Shown piece by piece: positions 8,902 through 17,415 of a DNA stretch of 41,187 bases; the stretch's first letter is position 1; each line of letters opens with the position of its first letter. The stretch covers positions 1-41,187 of the forward strand of contig JAAVGE010000025.1 of assembly GCA_014800385.1 (NCBI GenBank), given 5' to 3'. The translations under genes were made by a program, and so were the position numbers. Below the pieces are notes generated by a model, which had not been told where the DNA came from, did no database searches, and saw nothing but the letters and a program-made list of their open reading frames with translations. The stretch comes from Bacteroidales bacterium. Lineage in GTDB: Bacteria > Bacteroidota > Bacteroidia > Bacteroidales > Muribaculaceae.

Positions 8902-9444
8902 TCACCATTCTGGAGGAGGGAGTATATCTCTCCATTCATCATCAGGGTCTGATAGCCAGTACATAAGATACCATAATTTCCAGAATTTATCATTAAATTT
9001 TTTGCTGTTTTTACCCTTGAAGGAAATCGCGTTATTTAGTTCGAATTCCTTTGAACCATTGGATGAGACGAAGATTAAATTCCTATATCCAAACCAGTAT
9101 TTTTTTCTATACTCCGGAGTCATTTTTTTTGATTCAGAGCACAATGAGTCAAATCCCCACTCTAAAATTGATGATATTGTGTCAGTAGAAATTATGTCGT
9201 ATGTTTTATTCATGTTATTACCCTGCATAATTTTGTATCCACACTCATCTTTTACTATTATGGACCATATCTTTCCGTTAACTCCTACTCCGTTATAGTA
9301 CTGCAGATTAGCCTTATCGTGTATAAAACTATCCCTGAGTTGGTCTATCTCATCATAGTGTCTTATTGCTTTATTTTCGCGAGACTCTGCATGAGTTAAA
9401 GGAATAAACAACAACGAAATGGTAAATAAAATTACTCTATACAT
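8902..9444 (-). CDS. Hypothetical exported protein
   Basis: Not recognised. The 180-residue product begins with a clear Sec signal peptide (MYRVILFTISLLFIPLTHA, cleavage expected after THA at ~19) and continues as a hydrophilic protein rich in Lys, Asn, Tyr and Trp (NGKIWSIIVKDECGYKIM; KFWKLWYLMYWLSDPDDEW near the end). It carries no lipobox and no obvious further membrane segment, so a periplasmic or secreted location is expected. Its DNA is visibly richer in A and T than the housekeeping genes on both sides, suggesting later acquisition. It is likely a real gene because of its signal peptide and lack of a better frame on either strand. The C-terminus ends PPPEW. Confidence 0.65.
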   Translation of the reverse strand: MYRVILFTISLLFIPLTHAESRENKAIRHYDEIDQLRDSFIHDKANLQYYNGVGVNGKIWSIIVKDECGYKIMQGNNMNKTYDIISTDTISSILEWGFDSLCSESKKMTPEYRKKYWFGYRNLIFVSSNGSKEFELNNAISFKGKNSKKFNDKFWKLWYLMYWLSDPDDEWRDILPPPEW

Positions 9445-9491
9445 AAATTCATAAAAATGCGAGTTACCTAAATATCGGCAGTTTCGATGGA

Positions 9492-9665
9492 TTAGATAAA
9501 ACCAGTTTTCTCATAATTTTTCAAATCGATATGTTCTACCATCCCCATCATTAATTTGATGTCATACATTTGATCTGACGCTTGTAAGGGGACAACTCGG
9601 AAGGATTAATCCGCCGAGAGTCAGCAACAAAACAGCAGGAGTGTGGGGAGAGCGATCGGTTTCAT
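9492..9665 (-). pseudogene. Remnant of a small exported protein gene (two in-frame stops)
   Basis: On the minus strand a 58-codon frame starts MKPIALPTLLLFCC, a signal-peptide or lipobox-like beginning, then hits TGA and, five codons later, TAA. After these the same frame reads on as a protein-like stretch containing MYDIKLMMGMVEHIDLKNYEK and ends at TAA. An alternative frame reads FVADSRRINPSELSPYKRQ through the stops, so frameshifts could equally explain the break. A -7 motif sits just upstream. Confidence 0.4.
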
Positions 9666-9671
9666 GATGGG

Positions 9672-9679
9672 CAAAGATA
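9672..9679 (-). promoter_or_regulatory. -7 element before the small broken gene
   Basis: TATCTTTG on the minus strand fits TAnnTTTG. It could serve the remnant at 9492..9665 or, with a leader of ~220 bases, the hypothetical gene ending at 8902. Nearer to miaA, GCGCA...TGCGC (9727-9742) is a weak hairpin without a T tract. Confidence 0.45.
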
Positions 9680-9757
9680 GGATATATATTTATGATGTGC
9701 AAATTTTGTTAAATAATTTGCTCTGAGCGCATTGCACTGCGCCCTTTGATTCAATCT

Positions 9758-10666
9758 TTACTCCCGGGAGAGATGTTTCATCAGCAGGTCAAGACCCTCG
9801 GTGGTGGGTGGAATCCATATCACGGAGGGGTCGCGCCGGAGCCATGTCAACTGTTTTTTGGCGTAGACGCGGGTGTTTTTACCTATTCGCAATATCGCTT
9901 CTTCGCGGGTCATGGTGCCGTCCATCATGGCAAATAGTTCTTTGTAGCCTACGGTGTTGAGCGAGTTCAGATGTCGTTTGTGAGCCACTGCGGTCACTTC
10001 CTGCTCTAATCCGGAGGCTATCATCTGATCTACACGGCGGTTGATGCGGTCAAAGAGTTCTTCACGGGGAAGGTCAAGGGCGAATTTCAGTATTCGGAAG
10101 GGACGCTGTTTACGCTCTCCGCTGCGTAGGCGTGAATAGGGTTGTCCGCTCTGATAGATTATTTCTATGGCGTGGACAAGGCGACGATGGTTGTTCAGGT
10201 CAACCTGACGGTAGTATATTGGGTCGAGTTCAAGCAGTTCCAGTCGCAAGCCCTGCAGCCCCTTTTCTTCATAAAGTAGCATGGCCCGGCGGCGGTTTTC
10301 TTCCGACACGGTGGGGATGTCGTCAATGCCGTTGACCACGGCATCAATATACATCATTGAGCCTCCGGCCATGACTACATAGTCGTTTGTCTGCCACAAC
10401 CGGGGGAGCAGTTGCATGACGTCGGTCTCGAACATCGCCGCACTATAGTAATCGTCAAGCGACAGGGTGCCTACAAAATAATGGGGCACCCCGGCCATCT
10501 CCTCTACGGAGGGGGCCGCGGTGCCTATGGGTATTTCCCGGAATAACTGGCGTGAGTCAGCGGATATTACCGCACACCCCAGCCTGCGTGCCACCTCAAT
10601 GGCCAGGGATGTTTTCCCCGAGGCGGTGGCTCCGGTTATTACTATCAGTGTTTTTTGACTGCTCAC
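9758..10666 (-). CDS. miaA: tRNA dimethylallyltransferase
   Basis: Transfers a dimethylallyl group to N6 of A37 in tRNAs that read codons starting with U. The P-loop GATASGKT is at residues 12-19, followed by [18 protein letters not shown], the conserved substrate-binding region; [13 protein letters not shown] at ~98 and NTVGYKE at ~236 are further family motifs, and the C-terminus has the usual [17 protein letters not shown]. Length 302 is normal. Its start codon overlaps the pepT stop, so it is the second gene of a pepT-miaA operon. Confidence 0.96.
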   Translation of the reverse strand: MSSQKTLIVITGATASGKTSLAIEVARRLGCAVISADSRQLFREIPIGTAAPSVEEMAGVPHYFVGTLSLDDYYSAAMFETDVMQLLPRLWQTNDYVVMAGGSMMYIDAVVNGIDDIPTVSEENRRRAMLLYEEKGLQGLRLELLELDPIYYRQVDLNNHRRLVHAIEIIYQSGQPYSRLRSGERKQRPFRILKFALDLPREELFDRINRRVDQMIASGLEQEVTAVAHKRHLNSLNTVGYKELFAMMDGTMTREEAILRIGKNTRVYAKKQLTWLRRDPSVIWIPPTTEGLDLLMKHLSRE

Positions 10667-11886
10667 TGTTTTTCTGCAACCAGACGTGCTATCTCGACAA
10701 TGACCTGTGTGGCTTTCTCCATTGAGGGGATGGGCACGAACTCATAGCGTCCGTGGAAGTTGAGTCCACCGGCGAAGATGTTGGGGCATGGCAGTCCTTT
10801 GAACGAGAGTTGCGCACCGTCTGTGCCTCCGCGGATGGGTACCACTTTGGGCACGATATCGGAGCGTTTCATCGCTTCGATGGCGATGTCGATGATGTGC
10901 ATGACAGGCTCGATTTTCTCGCGCATGTTGTAGTACTGGTCCTTGATTTCAAGTGACGCCACATCGGGGAACTCATGGTTGATTTTGCGGGTCAGGTGCT
11001 CGAACTCTTTTTTGCGGCGTTCGAAACGGTCGCGGTCATGGTCACGGATGATGTAGGTGAGGACAGTTTTTTCTACCGTTCCTTCGATTGACACCAGGTG
11101 ATAGAACCCTTCGTAACCTTCTGTATGTTCGGGAGTTTCCCAACGGGGAAGCATTATGGCGAACTGAGTTGCGATACGCAGTGAGTTGATCATCTTGTGT
11201 TTGGCATATCCGGGGTGAACGTTACGTCCGTTGAAGGTGATGCGGGCTACGGCGGCGTTGAAGTTTTCATATTCCAGTTCACCGATCTCACCGCCGTCCA
11301 TGGTGTAGGCCCAGTCGGCGCCGAACTGCTCAACATCGAACTTATGCGCACCCTGACCAATCTCTTCATCGGGGTTGAACGCGATGCGAATGTCGCCATG
11401 CTTTATTTCGGGGTGCTTCATCAGATAGTCGACAGCGGTGATAATTTCAGCAATGCCGGCTTTGTCGTCCGCACCGAGCAAGGTGGTGCCGTCGGTAACG
11501 ATCAGATCCTGACCTTTATAATGAAGGAGTTCGGGGAATTCTGCGGGCGAAAGGAGAACATTCTGCTCAGCGTTGAGCGTTATGTCGCCGCCGTCATATT
11601 CCTTGACAATACGAGGTTTAACGTGGCGTCCGCTCATGTCAGGCGATGTGTCAACGTGGGCTATGAACCCCACAGTAGGCACCTTCTCGGAACAGTTTCC
11701 GGGGAGGGTGGCCATGAGGTAGCCGTTATCGTCGAGGGTGATGTTTTTCAGACCCATCTTTTCGAGTTCCTCTTTCAGATAGCGCACAAACACCATCTGT
11801 CCGGGAGTCGAAGGGGTCATATTGGTCAGTTCGTCACTCTGGGTGTCGAACTTGACATATTCCAAAAAGCGGTCAACAACATTCAT
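10663..11886 (-). CDS. pepT: Peptidase T (tripeptide aminopeptidase)
   Basis: Cytoplasmic M20-family zinc aminopeptidase that removes the N-terminal residue from tripeptides. The metal-binding motif HVDTSPD is at residues 77-83; [11 protein letters not shown] and the [12 protein letters not shown] motif with the catalytic Glu follow, and [23 protein letters not shown] near the C-terminus completes the site. Length 407 matches the family. First gene of the operon with miaA and carries a good -7 motif upstream. The 273-residue + strand ORF over this region is a shadow. Confidence 0.96.
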   Translation of the reverse strand: MNVVDRFLEYVKFDTQSDELTNMTPSTPGQMVFVRYLKEELEKMGLKNITLDDNGYLMATLPGNCSEKVPTVGFIAHVDTSPDMSGRHVKPRIVKEYDGGDITLNAEQNVLLSPAEFPELLHYKGQDLIVTDGTTLLGADDKAGIAEIITAVDYLMKHPEIKHGDIRIAFNPDEEIGQGAHKFDVEQFGADWAYTMDGGEIGELEYENFNAAVARITFNGRNVHPGYAKHKMINSLRIATQFAIMLPRWETPEHTEGYEGFYHLVSIEGTVEKTVLTYIIRDHDRDRFERRKKEFEHLTRKINHEFPDVASLEIKDQYYNMREKIEPVMHIIDIAIEAMKRSDIVPKVVPIRGGTDGAQLSFKGLPCPNIFAGGLNFHGRYEFVPIPSMEKATQVIVEIARLVAEKQ

Positions 11887-11927
11887 ATCTTTTCTAAGTG
11901 TTTCATGTCGGGGTTGTATATTCCCTG

Positions 11928-11935
11928 CAAAGATA
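11928..11935 (-). promoter_or_regulatory. -7 element for pepT-miaA
   Basis: TATCTTTG on the minus strand matches TAnnTTTG, ~42 bases before the pepT start codon. Confidence 0.55.
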
Positions 11936-12001
11936 TGAATTTTTTGCTAACCGTTTGTTATCCACAGGGGCATATTTTTCCCGTTAACCCCCAAATGTCG
12001 A

Positions 12002-12595
12002 TTATTTGCGTATTCTGACTATGTAGTATGCGGAGTTATCCTCGGTGTAATCGGCCTGAAGTCCGTAGTTTTCCATCTCCTCAAGTAGGTCGGCTACAGG
12101 AAACAGACGGTCGCACTGCCCCAGATGACTTTCGCCGTTATGTTTGTTGACATGCTCACGGCCGTAGGGGTGCGCTATCAGGAGCGTACCGCCGGGACGG
12201 AGGTTTTCGCGAACCAGTTTCTGGAGTGTCGGCATCGGATGGCGGAGGTTGGGGTAAACGCAGTAAAGAATGATTCGGTCATACTGACGGTTGAACTCAT
12301 CCAGTTCGGCATCGGCCTGACTGAGAGTGACATGCTTCACTGCTCCGAACTTCTTGCGTGCCTCATCGAGCATACCTTCGGAAATGTCCACTCCGTCGAT
12401 ATTCCCTTTCGACCCGATTCGTTTCAGCAGATAAGGGATAAGTACACCGGTGCCAGTGCCCACGTCAAGAACACGGTCGCCGGAGTTCAGATCCGACACG
12501 TCGAGGATATGTTCGATTTTACCGGGGTTGACTATACTGATTGAATCCCATACGGATGCTTTCTCGTTGAAATATTTTGCTTGTGCATTCATCAT
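12002..12595 (-). CDS. Class I SAM-dependent methyltransferase
   Basis: A 197-residue protein with the SAM-binding motif I RVLDVGTGTGVLIPYLL at residues 41-57, motif II acidic position in GVDISEGMLDEA, and LSQADAEL as the likely adenine-contacting segment. It resembles the UbiE/COQ5-like Methyltransf_11/25 group, but the acceptor substrate cannot be read from sequence. N-terminal YFNEKASVWD is common to this group. Transcribed away from the next operon; no clear TAnnTTTG was found upstream. Separated from pepT by ~115 bases, so probably independent of it. Confidence 0.85.
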   Translation of the reverse strand: MMNAQAKYFNEKASVWDSISIVNPGKIEHILDVSDLNSGDRVLDVGTGTGVLIPYLLKRIGSKGNIDGVDISEGMLDEARKKFGAVKHVTLSQADAELDEFNRQYDRIILYCVYPNLRHPMPTLQKLVRENLRPGGTLLIAHPYGREHVNKHNGESHLGQCDRLFPVADLLEEMENYGLQADYTEDNSAYYIVRIRK

Positions 12596-12751
12596 TGTAG
12601 TTGTTTTGTCATAATGTGTGTTTCATCTTCTAAACGCTGAAAAGAGGCGGAATGTTCAAATCATCGCGGTTATAGTCACACTCTCATCCCAAAAAGTGTT
12701 AATAACCTTTAATTATATATCACCCGTTTTCTCAGATATAAAATAAAATGC

Positions 12752-12759
12752 TAACTTTA
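12752..12759 (+). promoter_or_regulatory. Probable -7 element for the small membrane protein/PstS-like/TPR operon
   Basis: TAACTTTA is one base off TAnnTTTG, with a T-run (TTTT) about 21 bases upstream in the -33 position. It lies 82 bases before the start codon at 12841. Confidence 0.35.
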
Positions 12760-12840
12760 CAAATTGAATAACTGAACCGTTCGGCGACATAACGTGTTAT
12801 CTAATAAAAATAACATGTTCAACTATAAAAACTTACTACG

Positions 12841-13071
12841 ATGCCAAACAATACAGAAAATATGCGTAAGACCCCTAAGACAATGTTGATAATCTTCGGA
12901 ATCATCATGATTGTGATTTATGTAGGGATGGGTTGCCTGTTGCTGTTCACCCAGTTCTTCGCCAATGTCATCACCATCGACTGGATACGTTACGTTCTTG
13001 GTGGAGCATTTATCCTTTACGGTATCTGGAGGGCTGTCCGACAGTTCCGGTTTAACAATGACTTGAATTAA
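12841..13071 (+). CDS. Small inner-membrane protein, function unknown
   Basis: A 76-residue protein with a short polar N-terminus (MPNNTENMRKTPKT) and two predicted membrane helices at ~15-37 and ~46-62 (LLFTQFFANVITIDWIRYVLGGAFILYGIW), ending in a basic tail. No family assigned. It stops 8 bases before the PstS-like lipoprotein gene and so likely belongs to the same operon. The competing minus-strand frames are much less protein-like. Confidence 0.75.
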   Translation: MPNNTENMRKTPKTMLIIFGIIMIVIYVGMGCLLLFTQFFANVITIDWIRYVLGGAFILYGIWRAVRQFRFNNDLN

Positions 13072-13079
13072 ACATTGCC

Positions 13080-14069
13080 ATGCAGATGAAACACCTTGCC
13101 TTGAAACTGTTTGCCGCTGCAGCACTGCTGACTTCGGCCACCGCATGTCAGAAATATTCCGAACAGCGTGAAGGTAACACCTCCACCAGCGGTCTGACTA
13201 CCGTGATGTGTGACAATTCGTTTGAAAATATCATTCAGCAGGAGATTGACGTCTATGAATATTGCTATCCCAAAGCAAGCGTCATCCCCTACTATATCCC
13301 TGAAAATGCAGCTATCGACTCGCTGCTTCAACTGAAAACCCGTCTTGCGGTGATTACCCGCGAACTGACTAAGGACGAGATGGATTTCCTCAAGGGGAAA
13401 AAACGCAACCCGCGTTGCCAGCGTATTGCCGTCGATGCCATCGCGCTGATTGTCAATCCGGCCAACCCCATCGAGAAAATCACCCGTAAGGAGATTGCCG
13501 AGATTCTGTCGGGCGAAGTTACCGACTGGAATGATCTGGAACCTAACAAAACGGGTAAGATTTCCGTACTGTTCGACGACTCCGGCAGCAGCACAGTGGC
13601 CTACATGCGCGACTCGCTGCTGATGGGTAAGAAATTCGGCGAAAATGTCTTTGCTCAGGGCTCAAACAAGGCGGTGTTTGAAGGTGTGAAAAACCACAAG
13701 GGCGCCATCGGTGTGATTGGCGTAAGTTGGGTTGCCTCCGACCTCAAATCACCCTCACTCTCCATTGAGGAACGTGTCAACTCCTCTCAGAACTCCGACA
13801 CCACCGCTCTTGACTTCAATCAGGACATCAAGGTGCTGAAAGTTCAGAAAAACCCCGAATCAGTGGAGTTCTTCAAACCCTATCAGGCATACATCTACAG
13901 CGGTGAATATCCCCTTTACCGCTCAATATACATGGTCTGCGCCTCAGTGCCGGGTACCACAGCCCACGGATTCTTCTCATTCGTGACCGGCTACCAGGGT
14001 CAGAAAATCATCCAGATGACAGGAGTGCTCCCCGCACTGGTTCATCCACGTCTGGTTGAAGTGAACTAA
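13080..14069 (+). CDS. PstS-like phosphate-type substrate-binding lipoprotein
   Basis: Periplasmic-binding-protein fold of the PstS type. The signal peptide ends with the lipobox SATAC (Cys23), so it is lipid-anchored. NSFENIIQQEIDVY, the domain-crossing segment RIAVDAIALIVNPANPIEKITRKEIAEILSGEVTDW and DDSGSSTVAYM are typical of PstS-like proteins, the last forming the anion-binding loop; GAIGVIGVSW is the usual second-lobe motif. No PstC, PstA or PstB genes are nearby. In Bacteroidetes such lone PstS-like proteins often lie near TonB/ExbBD and TPR genes, so a role in an envelope complex rather than classical phosphate import is possible. Start could be the second Met (13086). Confidence 0.85.
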   Translation: MQMKHLALKLFAAAALLTSATACQKYSEQREGNTSTSGLTTVMCDNSFENIIQQEIDVYEYCYPKASVIPYYIPENAAIDSLLQLKTRLAVITRELTKDEMDFLKGKKRNPRCQRIAVDAIALIVNPANPIEKITRKEIAEILSGEVTDWNDLEPNKTGKISVLFDDSGSSTVAYMRDSLLMGKKFGENVFAQGSNKAVFEGVKNHKGAIGVIGVSWVASDLKSPSLSIEERVNSSQNSDTTALDFNQDIKVLKVQKNPESVEFFKPYQAYIYSGEYPLYRSIYMVCASVPGTTAHGFFSFVTGYQGQKIIQMTGVLPALVHPRLVEVN

Positions 14070-14113
14070 CCGTCGAACCAATCATCTAAAAGAAACATAA
14101 ACATTATAAAATC

Positions 14114-15736
14114 ATGAAATTCAAACTTCTTTTCTCATTTCTCTTAGGCTCTGCTTTCTGCCTTTCGGCACAGCAAGGCTACAAGGATGGTATCGAATAC
14201 TTCCGCGCCGACCAGCCGGAAGAGGCTGAAATCATCCTTCAGCGCACCATCAACGACCCCGCTACCGACAAAGCGGAGGCCAACTACTACCTCGGTCTGA
14301 TTGAACTTCAGAAAGGTAACGCAGCACAGGCCAAGACCTACTTTGACAATGGTGTGGCTGCAAACCCGGCTAACCCCTTTAACCTTATTGGTCTGGGTGC
14401 CGTAGAACTCAAAAACGGTAATAAGTCAGCCGCTGAAGCACAGTTCAAGGCTGCCCGCCAAATCGACAAAAACAACGCCCGTATCCTGGTGGATATCGCT
14501 CGCGCATACTACAACGCCGACCCCGTGGCTTACGCTAAGGATATTGAAAAAACTCTCGTAGACGCACGTAAAGCGGCTAAGAAAACTCCCGAACCTGCAA
14601 TCTACATCCTTGAAGGTGACATGCTCGCTCCTACCAACGTAGGTGACGCAGCAGGCTACTATGAAATGGCTCAGCAGGCCGACCCCAACACCAACTATCC
14701 CGAGGCTTACGTGAAATATGCCCGCACCTACTTCGTGGTTAACCCCAAATTCTCCATCGACAAACTCAATGACCTGCTTGCAAAACAGCCCAACTCTGCA
14801 CTGGCTCAGCGCGAACTGGCTGAAAAATACTATGAAAGCGACCGCCTTACTCTGGCCGCCGAACAGTATGGTAAGTACATGGAGAACCCCAACCACTTCA
14901 AGAAGGATGAGATCCGCTACGTAGCCCTTCTTCACTTCGGTAAGAAATATCAGGATTCATACGATCTGGCCGGCAAAATCCTCGGCGAAGACCCCGAAAA
15001 CATCTACATGCAGCGCATGCAGTTCCTCAACCTTGAGAAACTTGGCAAACACCCTGAAGCAATCGCTGCCGCTCAGAAATTCCTTAACAACCCCGCTGCT
15101 AAAGGTAAGATCGTTCCTAACGACTACACTACCTTAGGCGATGTTTACACCGCATTAGGCCAGGACACACTGGCTGCACAGCAGTTTGAAAATGCCGTTG
15201 CAGTGGCTCCCGACCGCAAGGAACTCCTCAAAGACCTGTCAGGTGCATACACCAAAGCCAAAATGTATCGCGAGGCTGCCGATGCAATGCAGCGTTTCGT
15301 TGACGAAGGCGATGCTTCCACAAACGACCGCTTCATGCTGGCCCGTCGCTACCAGAACATGGCTGCTACCGAAACCGATTCTGTGGCACGTATAGCCACA
15401 ATCAACAAGGCGCTCAAACTGGTTGACGAAGTACTTGAAAAAGTTCCCGACAACCCCACCATTGTAATCACCAAAGCACGTATGCTCTTCGTGAAAAACA
15501 ACAACGAGGCTGACCAGGCTACCGTTGATACCTTCCTCGAAGGTGTCGCTCTGATGGACAAAGATCCCGAAAACCTTCAGAAACGCAAACCTGATTATGT
15601 CACCGCCTACAACCAGATCGGTAACTTCTACCTCAAACAGGGTGACACTGAAAATGCCAAAATTTACTTCGGCAAACTGCTCGAACTCAACCCCGAGAAT
15701 GAGCAACTCCGTGCCTTTGTTGAATCTTTGAAATAA
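14114..15736 (+). CDS. Exported tetratricopeptide-repeat protein
   Basis: A 540-residue protein with a Sec signal peptide (MKFKLLFSFLLGSAFCLSA, cleavage before QQG) followed by TPR units through most of its length. Examples are AEANYYLGLIELQKGNAAQAKTYF at ~54-78, NPFNLIGLGAVELKNGNKSAAEAQF at ~92 and AYNQIGNFYLKQGDTENAKIYFGKLLELNP near the end. Such proteins scaffold protein complexes; here presumably in the periplasm. It follows the PstS-like gene by 44 bases and ends at a strong terminator. A partner cannot be named from sequence. Confidence 0.9.
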   Translation: MKFKLLFSFLLGSAFCLSAQQGYKDGIEYFRADQPEEAEIILQRTINDPATDKAEANYYLGLIELQKGNAAQAKTYFDNGVAANPANPFNLIGLGAVELKNGNKSAAEAQFKAARQIDKNNARILVDIARAYYNADPVAYAKDIEKTLVDARKAAKKTPEPAIYILEGDMLAPTNVGDAAGYYEMAQQADPNTNYPEAYVKYARTYFVVNPKFSIDKLNDLLAKQPNSALAQRELAEKYYESDRLTLAAEQYGKYMENPNHFKKDEIRYVALLHFGKKYQDSYDLAGKILGEDPENIYMQRMQFLNLEKLGKHPEAIAAAQKFLNNPAAKGKIVPNDYTTLGDVYTALGQDTLAAQQFENAVAVAPDRKELLKDLSGAYTKAKMYREAADAMQRFVDEGDASTNDRFMLARRYQNMAATETDSVARIATINKALKLVDEVLEKVPDNPTIVITKARMLFVKNNNEADQATVDTFLEGVALMDKDPENLQKRKPDYVTAYNQIGNFYLKQGDTENAKIYFGKLLELNPENEQLRAFVESLK

Positions 15737-15755
15737 GATTTAGCCTCTACTTTAT

Positions 15756-15788
15756 AAAGGATGTCCTCACCCGGGCATCCTTTTTTTT
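15756..15788 (+). terminator. Intrinsic terminator after the TPR gene
   Basis: GGATGTCC...GGGCATCC forms a stem with loop TCACCC and is followed by eight T, 20 bases after the stop codon. Confidence 0.9.
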
Positions 15789-15822
15789 GTGTGCTCTAAT
15801 TTTTCCGGCTGCTGATTATGCT

Positions 15823-15880
15823 ATAAGTTTTATAAATCTTATAAATCTTATAAGTCTTATAAGTCATATAAGTCTTATAA
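15823..15880 (+). repeat. 9-bp tandem repeat array B
   Basis: Six to seven units of ATAARTCTT (ATAAGTTTT, ATAAATCTT twice, ATAAGTCTT, ATAAGTCAT, ATAAGTCTT, then a partial). It lies 35 bases beyond the terminator of the TPR operon and in the orientation of that operon. Confidence 0.88.
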
Positions 15881-15939
15881 CGCAGGCTTACGTCTTGCCA
15901 ATCAATTACATCATCTACAAACCCATTCTACAAGCCCGG

Positions 15940-16134
15940 GGCCTGTGTCAAAAATTGATGCTGTCTGATTGTTTTATGTGTTGTCCGTTCATGGACCGTG
16001 ATGTATATTCGGCGGATGCTCCAGGGAGCATCCCTACCCTCTTGACACTCAGCCTATTAACTCTGTAGGGCTGCTCCATGGAGCAGCCGCGCAATCCTGT
16101 ATACGGCGAGGCTGCGCGTATTTGGGCACACCCT
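15940..16134 (+). repeat. ~190-bp dispersed palindromic repeat, copy 2
   Basis: Starts GGCCTGTGTCAAAAATTGATG and ends TTTGGGCACACCC. It carries GGATGCTCCAGGGAGCATCC and GGCTGCTCCATGGAGCAGCC. It lies between converging genes (TPR and psd), after array B; the rest of the 570-base gap up to 16260 shows only C- and T-rich sequence with no gene. Confidence 0.85.
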
Positions 16135-16259
16135 TCTTAACACACCCTATCTCCTGCTCTCCAATCCCCAAGAAACATCAATCCTCCCGTTTCTCCTGTT
16201 TCTCCTGTCCATAAAACCGTCAAGTCAACTATTCGCCTGTCCAAGGACCCGTCAGGACA

Positions 16260-16286
16260 CAAAAAAGGCGGCTTACAGCCGCCTTA
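16260..16286 (-). terminator. Intrinsic terminator of psd
   Basis: On the minus strand AAGGCGGCT-GTA-AGCCGCCTT is a perfect 9-base-pair stem with a 3-base loop, followed by T residues, 22 bases beyond the psd stop. Confidence 0.92.
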
Positions 16287-16307
16287 AATATCGTTATTTG
16301 AATTTGA

Positions 16308-16997
16308 TTATTCCTCGGTCTTTTCGGGGTGGAGACGAGCCACGGTTGTGATACCGCCGGTTGTTTTGTCACCTATCTTCACGAAAACCTCTGTTCCCAA
16401 GGGGAGGAAGATGTCAACTCGTGAGCCGAACTTGATGAAACCGAAGTGATCCTCAATCGATGCGGTTTCTCCAACGGTAGCGTATGTGACAATACGTCGT
16501 GCTATCGCTCCCGCTATCTGACGCACCAGAATCTGCTGTCCTTCGGGGGTTTCGATAACCACTGTTGAGCGTTCGTTTTCGGTGCTTGATTTGGGGAGAT
16601 AGGCAGAGAGGAAACGACCGCTGTGGTGAGCGGTATAGATTACCTTACCATTGACAGGATACCAGTTGGCATGAACATTCAGGACGGTCATGAAAACCGA
16701 CAACTGAATAACCTTTTTGTGAAGGAATTCCTTTTCGTAAACCTCCTCCAGAGCAACCACCTCACCGTCTACAGATGAAACCACCACATTTTTCTGATCA
16801 CCCTCATAAATTCGGTGCGGTGAACGGAAAAAGTTAGTAGCGAGACAGTAAAAAATCACAGAGAGCACGGTGATTGTGATGGGAATAGCCATAAAATGAG
16901 CATGCAGGAAGTACCATGCCGGCAGGTTAATTGCCAGCAGAATAACAAAAAGTGTTATAAGGATGTTGGTACCTTCGTGGTGTAGTCTTACACTCAT
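16308..16997 (-). CDS. psd: Phosphatidylserine decarboxylase
   Basis: Converts phosphatidylserine to phosphatidylethanolamine at the inner membrane, completing the pathway begun by pssA. The 229-residue protein is the short type found in Bacteroidetes and archaea. Two hydrophobic stretches at ~11-32 and ~36-54 anchor it. Conserved FFRSPHR at ~56, FMTVLNVHANWYPVNG at ~102-117 with the catalytic His region, and FGSRVDIFLP at ~190-199 follow. Gly191-Ser192 is the expected self-cleavage site that generates the pyruvoyl group. It stands alone here, with its own -7 motif and terminator. Confidence 0.94.
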   Translation of the reverse strand: MSVRLHHEGTNILITLFVILLAINLPAWYFLHAHFMAIPITITVLSVIFYCLATNFFRSPHRIYEGDQKNVVVSSVDGEVVALEEVYEKEFLHKKVIQLSVFMTVLNVHANWYPVNGKVIYTAHHSGRFLSAYLPKSSTENERSTVVIETPEGQQILVRQIAGAIARRIVTYATVGETASIEDHFGFIKFGSRVDIFLPLGTEVFVKIGDKTTGGITTVARLHPEKTEE

Positions 16998-17039
16998 TTT
17001 CTTTTAAGGTTATTATAGGGCTAATTCCGATTATTATGG

Positions 17040-17047
17040 CAAAGTTA
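17040..17047 (-). promoter_or_regulatory. -7 element for psd
   Basis: TAACTTTG on the minus strand matches TAnnTTTG, ~43 bases before the psd start codon. Confidence 0.6.
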
Positions 17048-17153
17048 ACTTAAATAATTCACATATCAAAGCAATATGTGTATTTTTTTTGCATGCCACT
17101 GCGGTCAGAGAGGTTAGATAGGTATATCAGTGTTTATGTTTGAAAAAACGGAA

Positions 17154-17349
17154 GGCTGTGTCAAAAATTAATGCAGCATGTATTTTATTTATGTGTTGTA
17201 CGTTCATGGACAGTGATGTATATTCGGCGGATGCTCCAGGGAGCATCCCTACTTTCTTGATAATCAGTACATTAGTCCTGTAGGGCTGCTCCATGGAGCA
17301 GCCGAATAATACTGTATTTTGCGAGGCTACGCTCATTTTGACACACCCT
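17154..17349 (+). repeat. ~190-bp dispersed palindromic repeat, copy 3
   Basis: Starts GGCTGTGTCAAAAATTAATG and ends TTTTGACACACCCTC. It contains GGATGCTCCAGGGAGCATCC and GGCTGCTCCATGGAGCAGCC. It lies between psd and the terminator of SusC/SusD pair 1 and accounts for half of the 418-base gap; the rest is the psd promoter region. Confidence 0.87.
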
Positions 17350-17359
17350 CGTAGGATTG

Positions 17360-17393
17360 AAAAAAAGAGCGACCCTACAATAGAGCCGCTCTT
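17360..17393 (-). terminator. Intrinsic terminator of SusC/SusD pair 1
   Basis: On the minus strand AAGAGCG...CGCTCTT pairs, followed by a run of seven T, 23 bases past the SusD stop codon. Confidence 0.85.
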
Positions 17394-17415
17394 ATATTTA
17401 TGAATGAATCAGATA

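Noticed and set aside
11197-12018. 273-residue + strand ORF
   Set aside because: Shadow of pepT, which has all its catalytic motifs on the other strand.
14426-14935. 169-residue - strand ORF
   Set aside because: Shadow of the TPR gene; composition is an antisense artefact.
15940-17349. Composite transposon formed by repeat copies 2 and 3 around psd
   Set aside because: Same orientation, no transposase, and psd is a core gene; five such copies occur independently.
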